Counted from the first letter of the stretch, positions 43,665 through 59,137 are shown. The stretch is DNA of 64,000 nt from Corynebacterium suicordis DSM 45110 (GCF_015351405.1 NZ_JADKMY010000001.1:186001-250000), one strand, 5' to 3'. Made by a program: numbers and translations. The notes: a model not told the origin generated them from the letters alone.

Positions 43665-44411
43665 ATGCTGACACTCACTGGAGTTGGCCACACCTTCGCC
43701 GGGCGTGGCGGGGAAGTAGAGGCGCTGCGGGATATCAACTTGGAGATCCCCACTGGGCAGCGAGTATGCATCGTCGGGCCATCCGGGTGTGGCAAATCTA
43801 CGTTGCTGCGCTTGATGGCAGGGTTTACCCAACCCACCACCGGGCAGATCTCGGGCGCGGAATCCCGCGGGATGGTATTCCAGGAACCCAATTTGTACCC
43901 GTGGCTGAACCTGCGGGACAACGTGCGCTTGGCCGGGACATTCTCCGGGGACAAGGAGCACCTTCGTGCGGCAGATGAATTGCTGCAGGTGGTGGGCTTG
44001 GACAAGGCCGCGGAGCGCTTCCCACACGAGCTGTCCGGCGGCATGCAGCAACGCGCGCAGATCGCTCGCGTGTTGGCGCCCCGGCCGGAAACAGTGCTGA
44101 TGGATGAGCCTTTTGGCGCGTTGGATCCCTTCACGCGGGAGAAGTTGCAGGCTGAGCTGCTGCGGGTGTGGAGGCTGTATGAACCCACCATCGTGTTCAT
44201 CACCCACTCCGTGGAAGAGGCCCTGCTGCTGGGCGAGCGCGTGGTGGTGATGGGCGCCGAGCCAGGCCGGATCTTGGAGGAAATTGAGGTTCCGCCCTGG
44301 GATGGGGAAGTCAGCGAGATCACGGGTTATCCCGAATTTGTGGCACTCCGTCAGCACATCAAGGCGGTTATCAGCCAGGAATATGAAGCGAAAGAAAGCA
44401 CATTCCGCTAG
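43665..44411 (+). CDS. ssuB: sulfonate ABC transporter ATP-binding protein
   Basis: The 248-residue ATPase has Walker A GPSGCGKST, Q-loop MVFQEPNLYPWLNLRDNV, signature LSGGMQQRAQIARVLA, Walker B TVLMDEPFGALDP and the switch His in FITHSVEEAL. It belongs to the nitrate/sulfonate/taurine ATPase group. It starts 2 nt after ssuA and is the last gene of the ssu operon; the TPP riboswitch begins about 20 nt after its stop, so read-through into the thi operon must be handled there. Confidence 0.9.
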   Translation: MLTLTGVGHTFAGRGGEVEALRDINLEIPTGQRVCIVGPSGCGKSTLLRLMAGFTQPTTGQISGAESRGMVFQEPNLYPWLNLRDNVRLAGTFSGDKEHLRAADELLQVVGLDKAAERFPHELSGGMQQRAQIARVLAPRPETVLMDEPFGALDPFTREKLQAELLRVWRLYEPTIVFITHSVEEALLLGERVVVMGAEPGRILEEIEVPPWDGEVSEITGYPEFVALRQHIKAVISQEYEAKESTFR

Positions 44412-46973
<2,562 letters not shown>

Positions 46974-46974
<1 letters not shown>

Positions 46975-48088
46975 TGCGGGTGGCGATCATCGGTGCCGGC
47001 ACCATCGGCCTATCCACCGCGGTGACCTTGGCCGCGGCTGGTCACCAGGTCACGGTGATCGATCCGCAGCCCGTCAGCGGAGCGACGTATCACGCAGGCG
47101 GAATGCTGGCACCTGCAGCTGAAGTGGTTTACCAACAGGATCCGCTCTTCCCACTGATGCAGGCCGCAGGACAGTGGTACCCGGAGTTGGTGCAGCTGGT
47201 GGAGCAGCACACGGATGTGCCCACGGGGCATCAGCTGCAGGGAACACTGGTGGTGGCAGCGGATCGGGCGGATGCGCAACACCTGAGCGAACTGATGGAT
47301 TACCAGGTCGCGCACGGCATGAGTGTGGAACGGATCACCACCCGCGAAGCGCGCAAGGAAGAACCGGCGCTGAGCCCGCGCCTGGCCGGTGCCGTGAGCA
47401 TCCCCGGGGATCACCAGGTCTTTCCGCGGCAGTTTTCTGCCGCTATGCAGGACGCAGCGCGGAATCTGGGTGTGCGCTTTGTGGAGGACACCGCGGTGGA
47501 GATCTCCGGAACCAGCGTGGTCTTGGAGTCCGGGGACACCTTGGAAGCAGAGCAGATTGTGCTGGCCAACGGTTTGGGCGCGGCTGCAGTGCGCGGTTGG
47601 TATGAAGGCGAAATGCCGCTGCAGCTGCGCCCGGTATACGGCGATATCCTTCGCCTGAGCGTGCCCAAGCACCTGCGGCCGCTGGTCACCAAGGTGATCC
47701 GCGGGTTCGTGGAGGATCGGCCGATCTACGTGATTCCGCGCGCGGATGACACGGTGGCGATCGGCGCGACTTCCCGCGAGGACGGCCGCGCAGAACCGCG
47801 GGTCAGCGGGGTGTATGACCTGCTGCGTGATGCCATCCGCGTGGTCCCTGGGGTGGAGGAATGCGATCTGCTGGAGGCCACTGCGGGAGCGCGCCCCGGC
47901 ACCCCGGATGATCTTCCCTACCTGGGAAGGATCAACGATCGTATTGTGGTGTCCACGGGCTACTTCCGCCACGGCATCCTGCTGACCTCGCTGGCCGCCA
48001 AGGTCACCGGGGAGATCATCGAGGGTGAGCAGCCCAGCATTGATATAGAAGCGTGCTCGCCGTTGCGTCATAAAAAAGGGAATAAATC

Positions 48089-48092
<4 letters not shown>
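46974..48092 (+). CDS. thiO: glycine oxidase ThiO
   Basis: The 372-residue FAD enzyme starts with the dinucleotide fold VAIIGAGTIGLSTAVTLAAAG and has TYHAGGMLAPAAEV and, near the end, GARPGTPDDLPYLGRI and STGYFRHGILL, as in ThiO and D-amino acid oxidases. It oxidises glycine to dehydroglycine for thiazole synthesis. It lies between thiE and thiS with overlaps on both sides (TAATG and 4 nt). Confidence 0.93.
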
Positions 48093-49084
<992 letters not shown>

Positions 49085-49085
<1 letters not shown>

Positions 49086-50215
49086 TGCTGGAACTTCCAC
49101 AACTCACCCGCGAAGAATTGCGCCGCACTGCCCGGCACCTGAACCTCCCCGGATTCGGGATTGAGCAGCAGGAACGGCTCCATACTGCGCACGTACTGGT
49201 GGTGGGGGCCGGTGGTCTCGGATGCCCGGCGCTGCAGCAGTTGGCGGCGGTTGGCGTCGGCAAAATAACAATCATTGACGATGACACAGTTGACCTCACC
49301 AACATTCACAGGCAGATACTGTTTCGCGCGGATGACGTGGGCAAGCCCAAAGTGGAAGTGGCCGCCGCGCGGATCCGCGGGCTGCAGCCGGGCATTGAGG
49401 TCCGCGAGCTGCGGGAGCGCCTGACCTCCGAGAACGCCGTGGAGATCGTGGGCGGGGTGGACGTGGTGCTGGATGGATCGGATTCCTTCGGGACCAAATA
49501 CCTGGTTGCCGACGCCGCCGAGATCACCTCAACTCCGCTGGTGTGGGGAACGGTGCTGCAATACCGGGGCGATGTGGCGCTGTGGCATTCGGGTAGGGAT
49601 GTCGAAGGTGGCCGCGGGGTAGGTCTGCGAGATATCTTCCCCGTTCAGCCCGGTGGGGATTTCGTGCCCGATTGCGCCACCGCCGGTGTGCTGGGCGTGA
49701 CCACCTCGGTGGTGGCTGGCCTCATGGTCACGCAGACCGTGGCGCACCTGGCGCAACTGCCGGGACGCGCAGCACCGGGGCGTTTGACCAGCTACGAGGC
49801 CCTGAGCGCGCGCACCCGCACGCTGCAGGTGGAGGCTGATCCCGGGCGAGAATTGGTGACTGCGCTGGAGCCGACGTATGACGTGGGATGTGCGATGCCC
49901 GGGGAGGCCGCCGCAGAAGAAGCCGAGCGCGAGCGCTTGCTGGGCCTGGTGCGCGAAGGGCGTGCCGTGGCGGTGGATATCCGGGAGCCGCACGAGGTGC
50001 TGCTCAAGCCCTGGCCGGATGCGGAACCCGTGCTGTTGCCGGGAAGCGAGGTCAGCAGCATCGCGGACCTGCCGGAGTTCGATAAAGACGTGGTGGTGGC
50101 GTGCGCCGCTGGGGTGCGCAGCGCGCGCTTCGTGGAGACCTACGGCGAGCAGCTCTCTCGCCGGGGAATTCAGGCGCAGAGCCTGCCGGGTGGGGTTAAC
50201 GCACTTCCTCAGTGA
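49085..50215 (+). CDS. thiF: ThiF/MoeB-type adenylyltransferase with C-terminal rhodanese domain
   Basis: The 376-residue protein has an E1-like domain with VLVVGAGGLGCPALQQLAA, DDDTVDLTNIHRQILFRADD and VLDGSDSFGTKYLV, and a rhodanese domain (about 285-376) with the sulfur-carrying Cys in VVACAAGVRSARF. The conserved FVPDCATAGVLGV cysteine (Cys197) is present. The CxxC zinc pair that normally precedes the FP segment (PCYRCLFP in relatives) is missing: the region reads GVGLRDIFP. It activates ThiS for sulfur transfer. It is the last gene of the thi operon and overlaps the convergent transporter gene by 20 nt. Confidence 0.88.
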
Positions 50216-51053
50216 CGCTCATTCGGCTCAGCGCGATGGTGGTGCCGATCATCACGGCAAGCGCCACGCCCATGGCAAACCAGCCACCGCTGGTGTTCAC
50301 CTGGAAGCGCTCGCCCAGCACGGCATAGCCCAGCGAGAAAGCAACCAGTGGCTCTACGATGGTCATGGCCGGCAGGGAGTTCTTCAACGCGGCGGCATTA
50401 AAGCTCATCTGCTGCACTGCCGTGCCGATGCCGGCCAGAGCCAGGAGGGCATAAATTTCCCAGCTCAGCAGCACGCCATCCAGGCCGGATGCGGACCACG
50501 TATCCACCACTGCCTTGGACATCAGCGCCAAATAACCCATGATCGCGCCGGTCATGGAACCCAGCAGCAAAGCCCGGGTGCCACCCGTGCGGGTCATGGC
50601 GAACAGCAGGATCCCGCCAATAACCACCACACCGATGCCAAGAGACAGCAGCCAGGTGTGCAGTGGCGGATGCGGGTCTCCTGACGTCGGACGCCCAAGA
50701 ATCACCAACACGGCCACCGCGACGGTGAGGAGAGCCGCCCAGGTGGTCTCCGCCTTGGAAATCCGCCGGCCAGCCATCCTGGCGCTCAAGGGGAGGGTGA
50801 ACATCAGGCTCAAGACCAAAATGGGCTGCACGATGAGCAAGGTGCCAAAGCTCAAGGCCACGATCTGCAGCAAATAACCGAGCAGCGCGGCACCCAAACC
50901 AACCCACCACCACAGGGAACGCAAGGTGCCCAGCATGGGCGCAGAGCCCGCAGACACAGAAGTGCCCACCCGGTGGCGAATAACGGTGCCCCACGCGATA
51001 GACAGCGCAGAGAGCAGGGCGAAGAGAATCGCCAGCAGATTGTTTTCCATCAT
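50196..51053 (-). CDS. DMT-superfamily (EamA-like) transporter
   Basis: The 285-residue protein has about ten membrane helices in two similar halves, as in EamA-like metabolite exporters. The first half begins NLLAILFALLSALSIAWGT, and the loop SLSFGTLLIVQPILVLSLMF is characteristic of DMT proteins related to multidrug or riboflavin-type exporters. The C-terminal half contains IVEPLVAFSLGYAVLGERF. The substrate is unknown. Two adjacent ATG codons (51053, 51050) can start it. It is divergent from lysC with about 115 nt between starts. Confidence 0.82.
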   Translation of the reverse strand: MMENNLLAILFALLSALSIAWGTVIRHRVGTSVSAGSAPMLGTLRSLWWWVGLGAALLGYLLQIVALSFGTLLIVQPILVLSLMFTLPLSARMAGRRISKAETTWAALLTVAVAVLVILGRPTSGDPHPPLHTWLLSLGIGVVVIGGILLFAMTRTGGTRALLLGSMTGAIMGYLALMSKAVVDTWSASGLDGVLLSWEIYALLALAGIGTAVQQMSFNAAALKNSLPAMTIVEPLVAFSLGYAVLGERFQVNTSGGWFAMGVALAVMIGTTIALSRMSVTEEVR

Positions 51054-51099
51054 CGCAGACCAACATAACGCACTAGAGCGGGAAAAACGCACCGAGCGG

Positions 51100-51128
51100 T
51101 TCAGTAGTGAAGCTCACTGGGGTAGAAT
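51100..51128 (+). promoter_or_regulatory. putative lysC-asd promoter
   Basis: TTCAGT (51100-51105) and TAGAAT (51123-51128) are spaced by 17 nt; the mRNA would have a leader of about 35 nt containing the ribosome site AAAGGGG before the GTG of lysC. Confidence 0.6.
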
Positions 51129-51169
51129 CTGGACGTTAAAGCTCACAAACCTAAAGGGGTGAACGCCAC

Positions 51170-53508
<2,339 letters not shown>

Positions 53509-53513
53509 CGGCT

Positions 53514-53543
53514 CTTAGGAACCGCAGTCCTTAGGAACCGCAG
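53514..53543. repeat. 16-nt period tandem duplication at the ferrochelatase stop
   Basis: CTTAGGAACCGCAG occurs at 53514-53527 and again at 53530-53543. The second copy holds the last codons and stop of the ferrochelatase gene; the first lies just beyond the stop, so the duplication leaves the protein unchanged. Confidence 0.85.
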
Positions 53544-54742
53544 CAACCGGGAGCACAGAAGTTCCCATTCTTGGTGTGCCCGAAGTTTGGCACGGTGCCG
53601 AACTTCTCTGCCACCTGCTTGGCGGCCTGCTGCGCCTCGGTGAGCGGCTGTGGCTGGTCCGCGAACATGTCCACCACCATCGCGGCGAAGCTGCTGCTCA
53701 AGCCAGGGGTGGCTGAGCGCACGAAGGCGATCCCCGCCTCGGCTGCGGCATCCTTGGCCTCGGTATCCAGATCCCACTTCACCTCGATGTGATCGGTGAT
53801 GAATCCGATGGGGCACAGGACGATTGGCCGGGTGTTGCCCCGCTGCGCACGCTCTTCGATGTGGTCGCAGACATCGGGCTCCAGCCACGGGGTGTGTGGA
53901 GAGCCGGACCGGGACTGCCACACCAGTTCCACGTCGTACTCGGTGCCCGCACCGAGATCCACTCCCACGGTCTCCCCGGTGTTGGCAGGACCGTCTCCAC
54001 GGCCGCCCACCGGCTCATGCTGGGCCAAGCGGCCCGTCCAGGAGTAGCTGGCGCCACTGCCGGGTTGGTTGGCGAAGGAGCTGGCCTGCTGCACCAGCCG
54101 GGCGGCATCCAACACCTGCTGGGAATAGAGGTTGCCGCCGAAGCTATGGGGTCCAGCTTGATCATCGGCCACATTGGGCACGGAGTGGGCGGTGAAGACC
54201 AGCTCGGCGTTCTCCCGGTCCGTCTCAGAGAGCTGCGCGCGCGCAACATCCACACCCGCGGCGAATTCGGCGATGAAAGCCGGATTGTCATGGAAGTGGG
54301 GAAGGCGTTCCATCGTCGGGGCGGAAACCCCGGCCTTCTCGCAGGCCGCAATAGCGCGCTGGATGTCCTCCTGGTACTGCGAACAACCGGAGTAGCCACC
54401 CCAAGCGCTGGTCACGAAGACATAGGCGTGCGTGATGCCGTCCTTGGCCATCTGGATGGTGGTGTCCTCCACGAACGGCTCCCAGTTGCGGTTGCCGAAA
54501 TACACGGGGACATCCATGCCGCGGGCACTGAGCTCGGCCTCAATGTTGGCGATCAGCTGCAGGTTTTGCTCATTGATGGGGGACTTGCCGCCCAGGGTGA
54601 AATAGTGCTCGCCCACCTGCTCCAAGCGCGCGCGGGGGATCCCTCGCCCTCGAGTGACATTCTCGAGAAAAGGAACCACGTCCTCGGCCTTATTCGGGCC
54701 ACCGAAGGACAGGACAAGCAGGGCAGTTGATGAAGCGCTCAT
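53531..54742 (-). CDS. cpfC: coproporphyrin III ferrochelatase (actinobacterial, Cys-rich C-terminus)
   Basis: The 403-residue protein has ALLVLSFGGPNKAEDVVPFLEN split over the N-terminus, YFTLGGKSPINEQNLQLI, FVTSAWGGYSGCSQYQED, the catalytic-His TAHSVPN and a late IVLCPIGFITDHIEVKWDLD. The C-terminus ends FCAPGCCGS, matching the cysteines that in mycobacterial ferrochelatase hold a [2Fe-2S] cluster. A Gly-rich insert (about 230-265: EPVGGRGDGPANTGETVG) enlarges the protein. Actinobacteria insert iron into coproporphyrin III, so the name cpfC (formerly hemH) fits. Heme made here is the cofactor of the nearby catalase. Confidence 0.92.
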   Translation of the reverse strand: MSASSTALLVLSFGGPNKAEDVVPFLENVTRGRGIPRARLEQVGEHYFTLGGKSPINEQNLQLIANIEAELSARGMDVPVYFGNRNWEPFVEDTTIQMAKDGITHAYVFVTSAWGGYSGCSQYQEDIQRAIAACEKAGVSAPTMERLPHFHDNPAFIAEFAAGVDVARAQLSETDRENAELVFTAHSVPNVADDQAGPHSFGGNLYSQQVLDAARLVQQASSFANQPGSGASYSWTGRLAQHEPVGGRGDGPANTGETVGVDLGAGTEYDVELVWQSRSGSPHTPWLEPDVCDHIEERAQRGNTRPIVLCPIGFITDHIEVKWDLDTEAKDAAAEAGIAFVRSATPGLSSSFAAMVVDMFADQPQPLTEAQQAAKQVAEKFGTVPNFGHTKNGNFCAPGCCGS

Positions 54743-54760
54743 AACTACCCAATCTAGTCT

Positions 54761-55363
54761 CTATGTCCCGGCCTGCCGAAAATCCTGATCGGGGGAGCGT
54801 TGGCGTCGACCTTGCATGTCCACCAGATCCGCACGGGCGCGGGCCACTCGGGAACGAATGGTTCCCACGCGCACCCCGGCAATCCCGGCGGCTTCCGCGT
54901 AGGTGTAGCCCAACATCTGGGTGAGGATCAGGGCCTCGCGGCGCTCGGGCTCCAGCTTGTCGATGAGGGCGCGGGTATCCACCCACTCGGCCCAGGTCTG
55001 CCCGCCGGTGGTCTCCGAGGCGGGAGTTTCGCTGGCCTGGTCCTCCCAGTCGCCGGCGGTTTTCCGAGGACGAGCCATATCGTGGCGGACGGAATCCACC
55101 CACACGCGACGAGCCAGGGAGAGAATCCATGTGCGCGCGGTGGAGCGAGCAGCGAAGCGGGGAAGAGCGCCCAGGACGCGGAGGTAGGTCTCCTGCGTGA
55201 GGTCATCGGCGCGGTCGGCATCCGCGAGATGGGCCAGCAGACGCCACACATCATCGTGAGTTTCGGCGATGAACTTGGTCAAAGCGCGACGGTCGCCACG
55301 GGCAGCACGCAGCGCGAGGTCTGTCACCGCGGCATCGTGAAACTCGGATTGCATGGGAAACAT
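54761..55363 (-). CDS. sigC: ECF-type RNA polymerase sigma factor, SigC-like
   Basis: The 200-residue protein has sigma region 2 (DDVWRLLAHLADADRADDLT, QETYLRVLGALPRFAARSTA) and region 4 (LEPERREALILTQMLGYTYA, EAAGIAGVRVGTIRSRVARA), typical of ECF sigma factors. The gene lies between ferrochelatase and catalase as sigC does in C. glutamicum, where it controls cytochrome bd and respiratory genes. No anti-sigma gene follows. I start at ATG 55363 with GGGGGTGG upstream; ATG 55354 is an alternative. It is divergent from katA with 98 nt between them. Confidence 0.88.
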   Translation of the reverse strand: MFPMQSEFHDAAVTDLALRAARGDRRALTKFIAETHDDVWRLLAHLADADRADDLTQETYLRVLGALPRFAARSTARTWILSLARRVWVDSVRHDMARPRKTAGDWEDQASETPASETTGGQTWAEWVDTRALIDKLEPERREALILTQMLGYTYAEAAGIAGVRVGTIRSRVARARADLVDMQGRRQRSPDQDFRQAGT

Positions 55364-55461
55364 CTTAACACCACCCCCAAACGGGGTAGTAAAAGCGCTA
55401 CTTCTAAAAATCCAAAATTCTTGCTGGCAAAGTCGGAAGAGAACCCCAAGGAGGTACAACA

Positions 55462-57072
55462 ATGACTAATCCGGATCAGCAACACACTTCTCAAGAAATC
55501 GCCGACCGTGGCGTGTGCCCTTACTCCGGGCACTCGACGAACGTTAACGGTTCCCCCGTGCCCACCGAGGAGCACTCTGTCACCGCTGGCGAGCAGGGAC
55601 CACTGCTGCTCAGCGACGTGCACCTGGTAGAAAAGCATGCTCACTTCAACCGTGAGCGCATCCCAGAGCGCAACGTGCACGCCAAGGGCTCCGGTGCGTT
55701 CGGTGAGCTGACGATCACCGAGGACGTTTCCCGCTACACCAAGGCACACCTGTTCCAGCCGGGTCGCGTGACCCCAATGCTGGCTCGTTTCTCCACCGTT
55801 GCCGGTGAGCTGGGCTTCCCCGATGCCGTGCGTGACGTGCGCGGATTCTCGCTGAAGTTCTACACCCAAGAGGGCAACTACGACATCGTGGGCAACAACA
55901 CCCCTGTGTTCTTCCTCCGCGATGGCATCAAGTTCCCTGACTTCATCCGCTCTCAGAAGCGCTTGGGCGATAGTGGCCTGCACTCTGCTGACATGCAGTG
56001 GGATTTCTGGACCCGCTCCCCAGAGTCCGCCCACCAGGTGACTTACCTCATGGGTGACCGCGGTATTCCAAAGAGCTTCCGCAACATGGACGGATTCAGC
56101 TCCCACACGTACCAGTGGATCAACGAGAACGACGAGCGTTTCTGGGTCAAGTACCACTTCAAGACCCGCCAGGGCTGGGAGACGCTGACCAACGACGAAG
56201 CATCTCAGCTGGTCGCCACCGGTGAATTCGACTCCAACCGTCGTGACCTCTACGAGGCCATCGAGCGCGGCGAGTTCCCAACCTGGGACGTCAAGGTGCA
56301 GATCATGCCGATCGACGAGGCTGAAGGCTACCGCTGGAACCCATTCGATCTGACCAAGACCTGGTCGCAGAAGGATTACCCACTCATCCCAGTGGGTCAC
56401 TTCACCCTGAATGCGAACCCCCAGAACTTCTTCGCACAGATCGAGCAGGCTGCATTCGCACCTTCCAACATTGTGCCCGGAATCGGTTTCTCCCCAGACA
56501 AGATGCTGCTGGCTCGCGCGTTCGCTTACGCGGATACCCAGCGCTACCGCCTCGGTGTGAACCACCATCAGCTGCCTTCCAACCGCTCTGTGGTTCCGGA
56601 GGTCAACTACTACACCGCCAAGGATGGCGCCGGCACCCAGGAGTTCCCACCAGCTGGCACCCCTGTGTACTCCCCGAACCGCTTCGAGCGCGCCGAGGGC
56701 GTCGATGATGTCAAGGACGGCTCCGGCGCTGTGGAAAAGGGCGTGGAGCTAGGACAGTCCCAGTACGGCTTCGGCCGTGGCCAGGAATCCGGCACCGGTC
56801 TCGCCCGCGACTTGGGACTCTTCGATGAGACCCACGGTCGTGACCTCACACGCGGTGCATACGTTCGTCACCCAGAGGATGATGACTTCATCCAGCCAGG
56901 AATCCTGGTGCGGGAGGTTTTGGACGACGCCGCCCGCGAGCGTCTGGCCAATAACATCGCCGATGCAATGGATGGTGTCTCCGACCAGGTTGCCGAGCAG
57001 TGCTGGGTTTACTGGGGTCGCGTGGACGAGAACCTGCGCGATCGCGTCAAGGAAATCTTCAACGCTTCTTAA
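55462..57072 (+). CDS. katA: catalase (clade 3-like heme catalase)
   Basis: The 536-residue protein shows the catalase active site FNRERIPERNVHAKGSGAFG, with the essential His, NTPVFFLRDGIKFPDF with the distal Asn region, and the proximal heme ligand Tyr in RAFAYADTQRYRLG. It decomposes hydrogen peroxide. An AAGGAGG ribosome site lies 7 nt before the ATG. Like other corynebacterial KatA it lacks the large C-terminal flavodoxin-like domain. It is followed after 62 nt by an Ohr/OsmC gene in the same direction. Confidence 0.95.
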   Translation: MTNPDQQHTSQEIADRGVCPYSGHSTNVNGSPVPTEEHSVTAGEQGPLLLSDVHLVEKHAHFNRERIPERNVHAKGSGAFGELTITEDVSRYTKAHLFQPGRVTPMLARFSTVAGELGFPDAVRDVRGFSLKFYTQEGNYDIVGNNTPVFFLRDGIKFPDFIRSQKRLGDSGLHSADMQWDFWTRSPESAHQVTYLMGDRGIPKSFRNMDGFSSHTYQWINENDERFWVKYHFKTRQGWETLTNDEASQLVATGEFDSNRRDLYEAIERGEFPTWDVKVQIMPIDEAEGYRWNPFDLTKTWSQKDYPLIPVGHFTLNANPQNFFAQIEQAAFAPSNIVPGIGFSPDKMLLARAFAYADTQRYRLGVNHHQLPSNRSVVPEVNYYTAKDGAGTQEFPPAGTPVYSPNRFERAEGVDDVKDGSGAVEKGVELGQSQYGFGRGQESGTGLARDLGLFDETHGRDLTRGAYVRHPEDDDFIQPGILVREVLDDAARERLANNIADAMDGVSDQVAEQCWVYWGRVDENLRDRVKEIFNAS

Positions 57073-57134
57073 GGCAAACGCCGCCTCAGCACGTCCCTCA
57101 CGAGCACAAACTCACTTTGAAGGAGAGCTAGAAC

Positions 57135-57560
57135 ATGAGCGAAGCACTGTACACAGCAAAGACCCTGTCCACCGGTGGAGGTCGCGATGGCCATGTGGCC
57201 ACGCACGACCGCTCCATCGATCTGGATGTCCGCCCACCAAAGGAGCTGGGTGGTGACGGCAACGGAACCAACCCAGAGCAGCTGGTGGCATCCGGCTGGG
57301 CAGCCTGCTTCAACGGCGCCCTGCAGCTGATGATGAAGAATGATGACGTGAAGGCCGAGCAAAAGCCTGAGGTTGAGGTCACCATGACCCTCAACAAGGG
57401 TGACGAGGGCATGTTCCTCACCGCCACCGTGCACGCCACCATCTTTGACGTGGATCAGGACAAGGCCACAGAGCTGGTGAACAAGGCGCACGAATTCTGC
57501 CCTTACTCCAAGGCTATGCGCGGCAATGTGCCCACCGAAGTAACTGCTTCAGTGGGCTAA
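57135..57560 (+). CDS. Ohr-type organic hydroperoxide resistance protein (OsmC family)
   Basis: The 141-residue protein has both Ohr cysteines: GWAACFNGALQ (about Cys59) and HEFCPYSKAMRG (about Cys123), with the family LGGDGNGTNPEQLVASG segment. Ohr reduces organic hydroperoxides with lipoyl-type thiols. It complements katA next to it as a peroxide-defence pair. A strong AAGGAGAG ribosome site precedes the ATG. A terminator follows. Confidence 0.9.
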   Translation: MSEALYTAKTLSTGGGRDGHVATHDRSIDLDVRPPKELGGDGNGTNPEQLVASGWAACFNGALQLMMKNDDVKAEQKPEVEVTMTLNKGDEGMFLTATVHATIFDVDQDKATELVNKAHEFCPYSKAMRGNVPTEVTASVG

Positions 57561-57573
57561 ATCCCTCCGCATT

Positions 57574-57610
57574 AAGCGCTCATGAGATTGATTCTCATGG
57601 GCGCTTTATT
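57574..57610 (+). terminator. intrinsic terminator after katA-ohr
   Basis: AAGCGCTCATGAGA pairs with TCTCATG(g)GCGCTT around a small loop (ttgat), then TATTTT. It also covers the last codons of the convergent mnhG gene. Confidence 0.8.
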
Positions 57611-58010
57611 TTGGCTCTTTGGCCCTTTCGCCACCGGACAGTGGCGCAGTGTGATCCCAGTGGGTGGCGTGCAGGGCGCGTCCCATGATGTAGGAACCCA
57701 CCGCTTGCACAATCAGCAGCATGAAGATGGCCACGATGGCACGCAGGAATGTTTCCAGTTCAAAGCCAACTTCGCCCCAGGAATAGACCAGGTTGGACAG
57801 GATCAGCAGTGGCAGGCCCACGCCTGCTGCGGGGCCAATCATGTTGATCTGGGAGAGTGCATCGGGTGCCAGGTACATGGCGCGCGCGGATACGAAGACA
57901 TAGACAGCTCCGGCGAGAGCCAGCACGCTGGCCACGATGGCTACCAGCCAGGAGGGTTCCCGGAAGGCGATGAGCTCCCCGGCTTCAGCGGCAAGAAGAG
58001 AAACGTGCAT
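57606..58010 (-). CDS. mnhG: Mrp/Mnh Na+/H+ antiporter subunit G
   Basis: The 134-residue protein has three membrane helices, with the MnhG pattern LALAGAVYVFVSARAMYLAP, INMIGPAAGVGLPLLILSN and AIVAIFMLLIVQAVGSYIMG followed by RALH. MrpG is a small subunit needed for assembly of the seven-part antiporter. It ends in a short charged tail. It is the last gene of the operon. Confidence 0.88.
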   Translation of the reverse strand: MHVSLLAAEAGELIAFREPSWLVAIVASVLALAGAVYVFVSARAMYLAPDALSQINMIGPAAGVGLPLLILSNLVYSWGEVGFELETFLRAIVAIFMLLIVQAVGSYIMGRALHATHWDHTAPLSGGERAKEPK

Positions 58011-58016
58011 GGGTGT

Positions 58017-58295
58017 CTAGCGCCTTCCTCGGGAAATAATGCGGGCATAGGCCGCGGTGCTCAGCGCGCCGAAGAAGCCGGCGAACATGGCCACCTCGAA
58101 CGTGACTGCGGTGCGGTCGTAGATGCTGTAGCACATGAAAAGTGCGGCCATGCAGAGGAAGATCGCATCGGAGAGCACGGCGCGGCGGGCGTCGTTATGC
58201 GTGGTGACCGCGCGCCACAGCACCATGATCAGGGCCGCCACCACGATGACCGTGGCGATGCTCATCACCACGAAGAGAAAACTCTGGGGAGTCAC
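58017..58295 (-). CDS. mnhF: Mrp/Mnh Na+/H+ antiporter subunit F
   Basis: The 92-residue protein has three helices: FLFVVMSIATVIVVAALIMV, SDAIFLCMAALFMCYSIY with the conserved Asp preceding, and EVAMFAGFFGALSTAAYARI. This fits MrpF. It overlaps mnhE by 4 nt and precedes mnhG by 6 nt. Confidence 0.87.
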   Translation of the reverse strand: MTPQSFLFVVMSIATVIVVAALIMVLWRAVTTHNDARRAVLSDAIFLCMAALFMCYSIYDRTAVTFEVAMFAGFFGALSTAAYARIISRGRR

Positions 58296-59137
58296 TGTGC
58301 ATCCTCCTCTTTCTGCGCATTGTCTTGTTTGGCGTTCTTTTTGCCTGAATCAGGCTGTTCCGAGGGATACAGAGGATCATAATCTGTCTCCTGGGGCTTA
58401 TTCCTGTGTTGCATGTGGCCCTGCTTGGGTGAGGAGTGCCGATTGTGGCGGGCTCGCTCAGCATTACGCCGCGCCACCTCGTAACGCTCCTGCCGATCCA
58501 TGTTGGGCAGATCTTCAGGGTTGCGCTCTTCGTCATCCTGGGCGAGGATAGCCGCCACGAACGCCGCGGCATGCGGAGTGGAATCCAGCTTCTCTACATC
58601 CACCACGGTTTCGTCCTTTTGCCGGCCACCCCTGCTGCCGCGGAATCCACGTGGTCCAGGACGACCGCGCTCCACCAGCAGCTTCACATCCACGTCGATG
58701 TCCTGATCGCGGATGCTCGGTGCCAGCATTTCTTCCATGTGCTTGAGGGAATCCAGGAGCTCTTGGGGATCGCTACCGTACATTGCGTGCACGGCCAGGA
58801 AACGCTGCACGTTGTCCAGCCCGTGGGTCTTGAACTCGTGCTCACCCACGGAGGAGGTATCGCCGGAGATCTGGTGGCCCGCGGCCACGTCGCGATCCAC
58901 TTCCTTGGGGCCGGTCACACCCAGTGCCAAGGTGCCGGGCGTCATGGTGATGGAGGCGATCAGAGCTGCGATATCGCGCTCCTTAGTGACCCGCAGCGGG
59001 TAGTAGAGCACCACCGGGGCGATGTTGCGACCAGTGCCCAAAGTATCCACGGCCATGACCGTGGACTCCTTGATGATCTGCCCAGTCAGCCACACCCCGT
59101 ACTTGATGCAGTGGAGGAAAACTCTCAAGAATTTCAT
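58292..59137 (-). CDS. mnhE: Mrp/Mnh Na+/H+ antiporter subunit E with long charged tail
   Basis: The 281-residue protein contains the MrpE domain: an N-terminal VFLHCIKYGVWLTGQIIKES, PVVLYYPLRVTKERDIAALI and SITMTPGTLALGV, then the globular part with VHAMYGSDPQELLDSLKHME. MrpE is normally about 160 residues. Here a strongly charged, Arg/Lys/Asp/Gln-rich extension of about 110 residues follows (from RPGPRGFRGSRGG onward), predicted to be disordered and cytoplasmic. It overlaps mnhD and mnhF by 4 nt each. Confidence 0.87.
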   Translation of the reverse strand: MKFLRVFLHCIKYGVWLTGQIIKESTVMAVDTLGTGRNIAPVVLYYPLRVTKERDIAALIASITMTPGTLALGVTGPKEVDRDVAAGHQISGDTSSVGEHEFKTHGLDNVQRFLAVHAMYGSDPQELLDSLKHMEEMLAPSIRDQDIDVDVKLLVERGRPGPRGFRGSRGGRQKDETVVDVEKLDSTPHAAAFVAAILAQDDEERNPEDLPNMDRQERYEVARRNAERARHNRHSSPKQGHMQHRNKPQETDYDPLYPSEQPDSGKKNAKQDNAQKEEDAQ

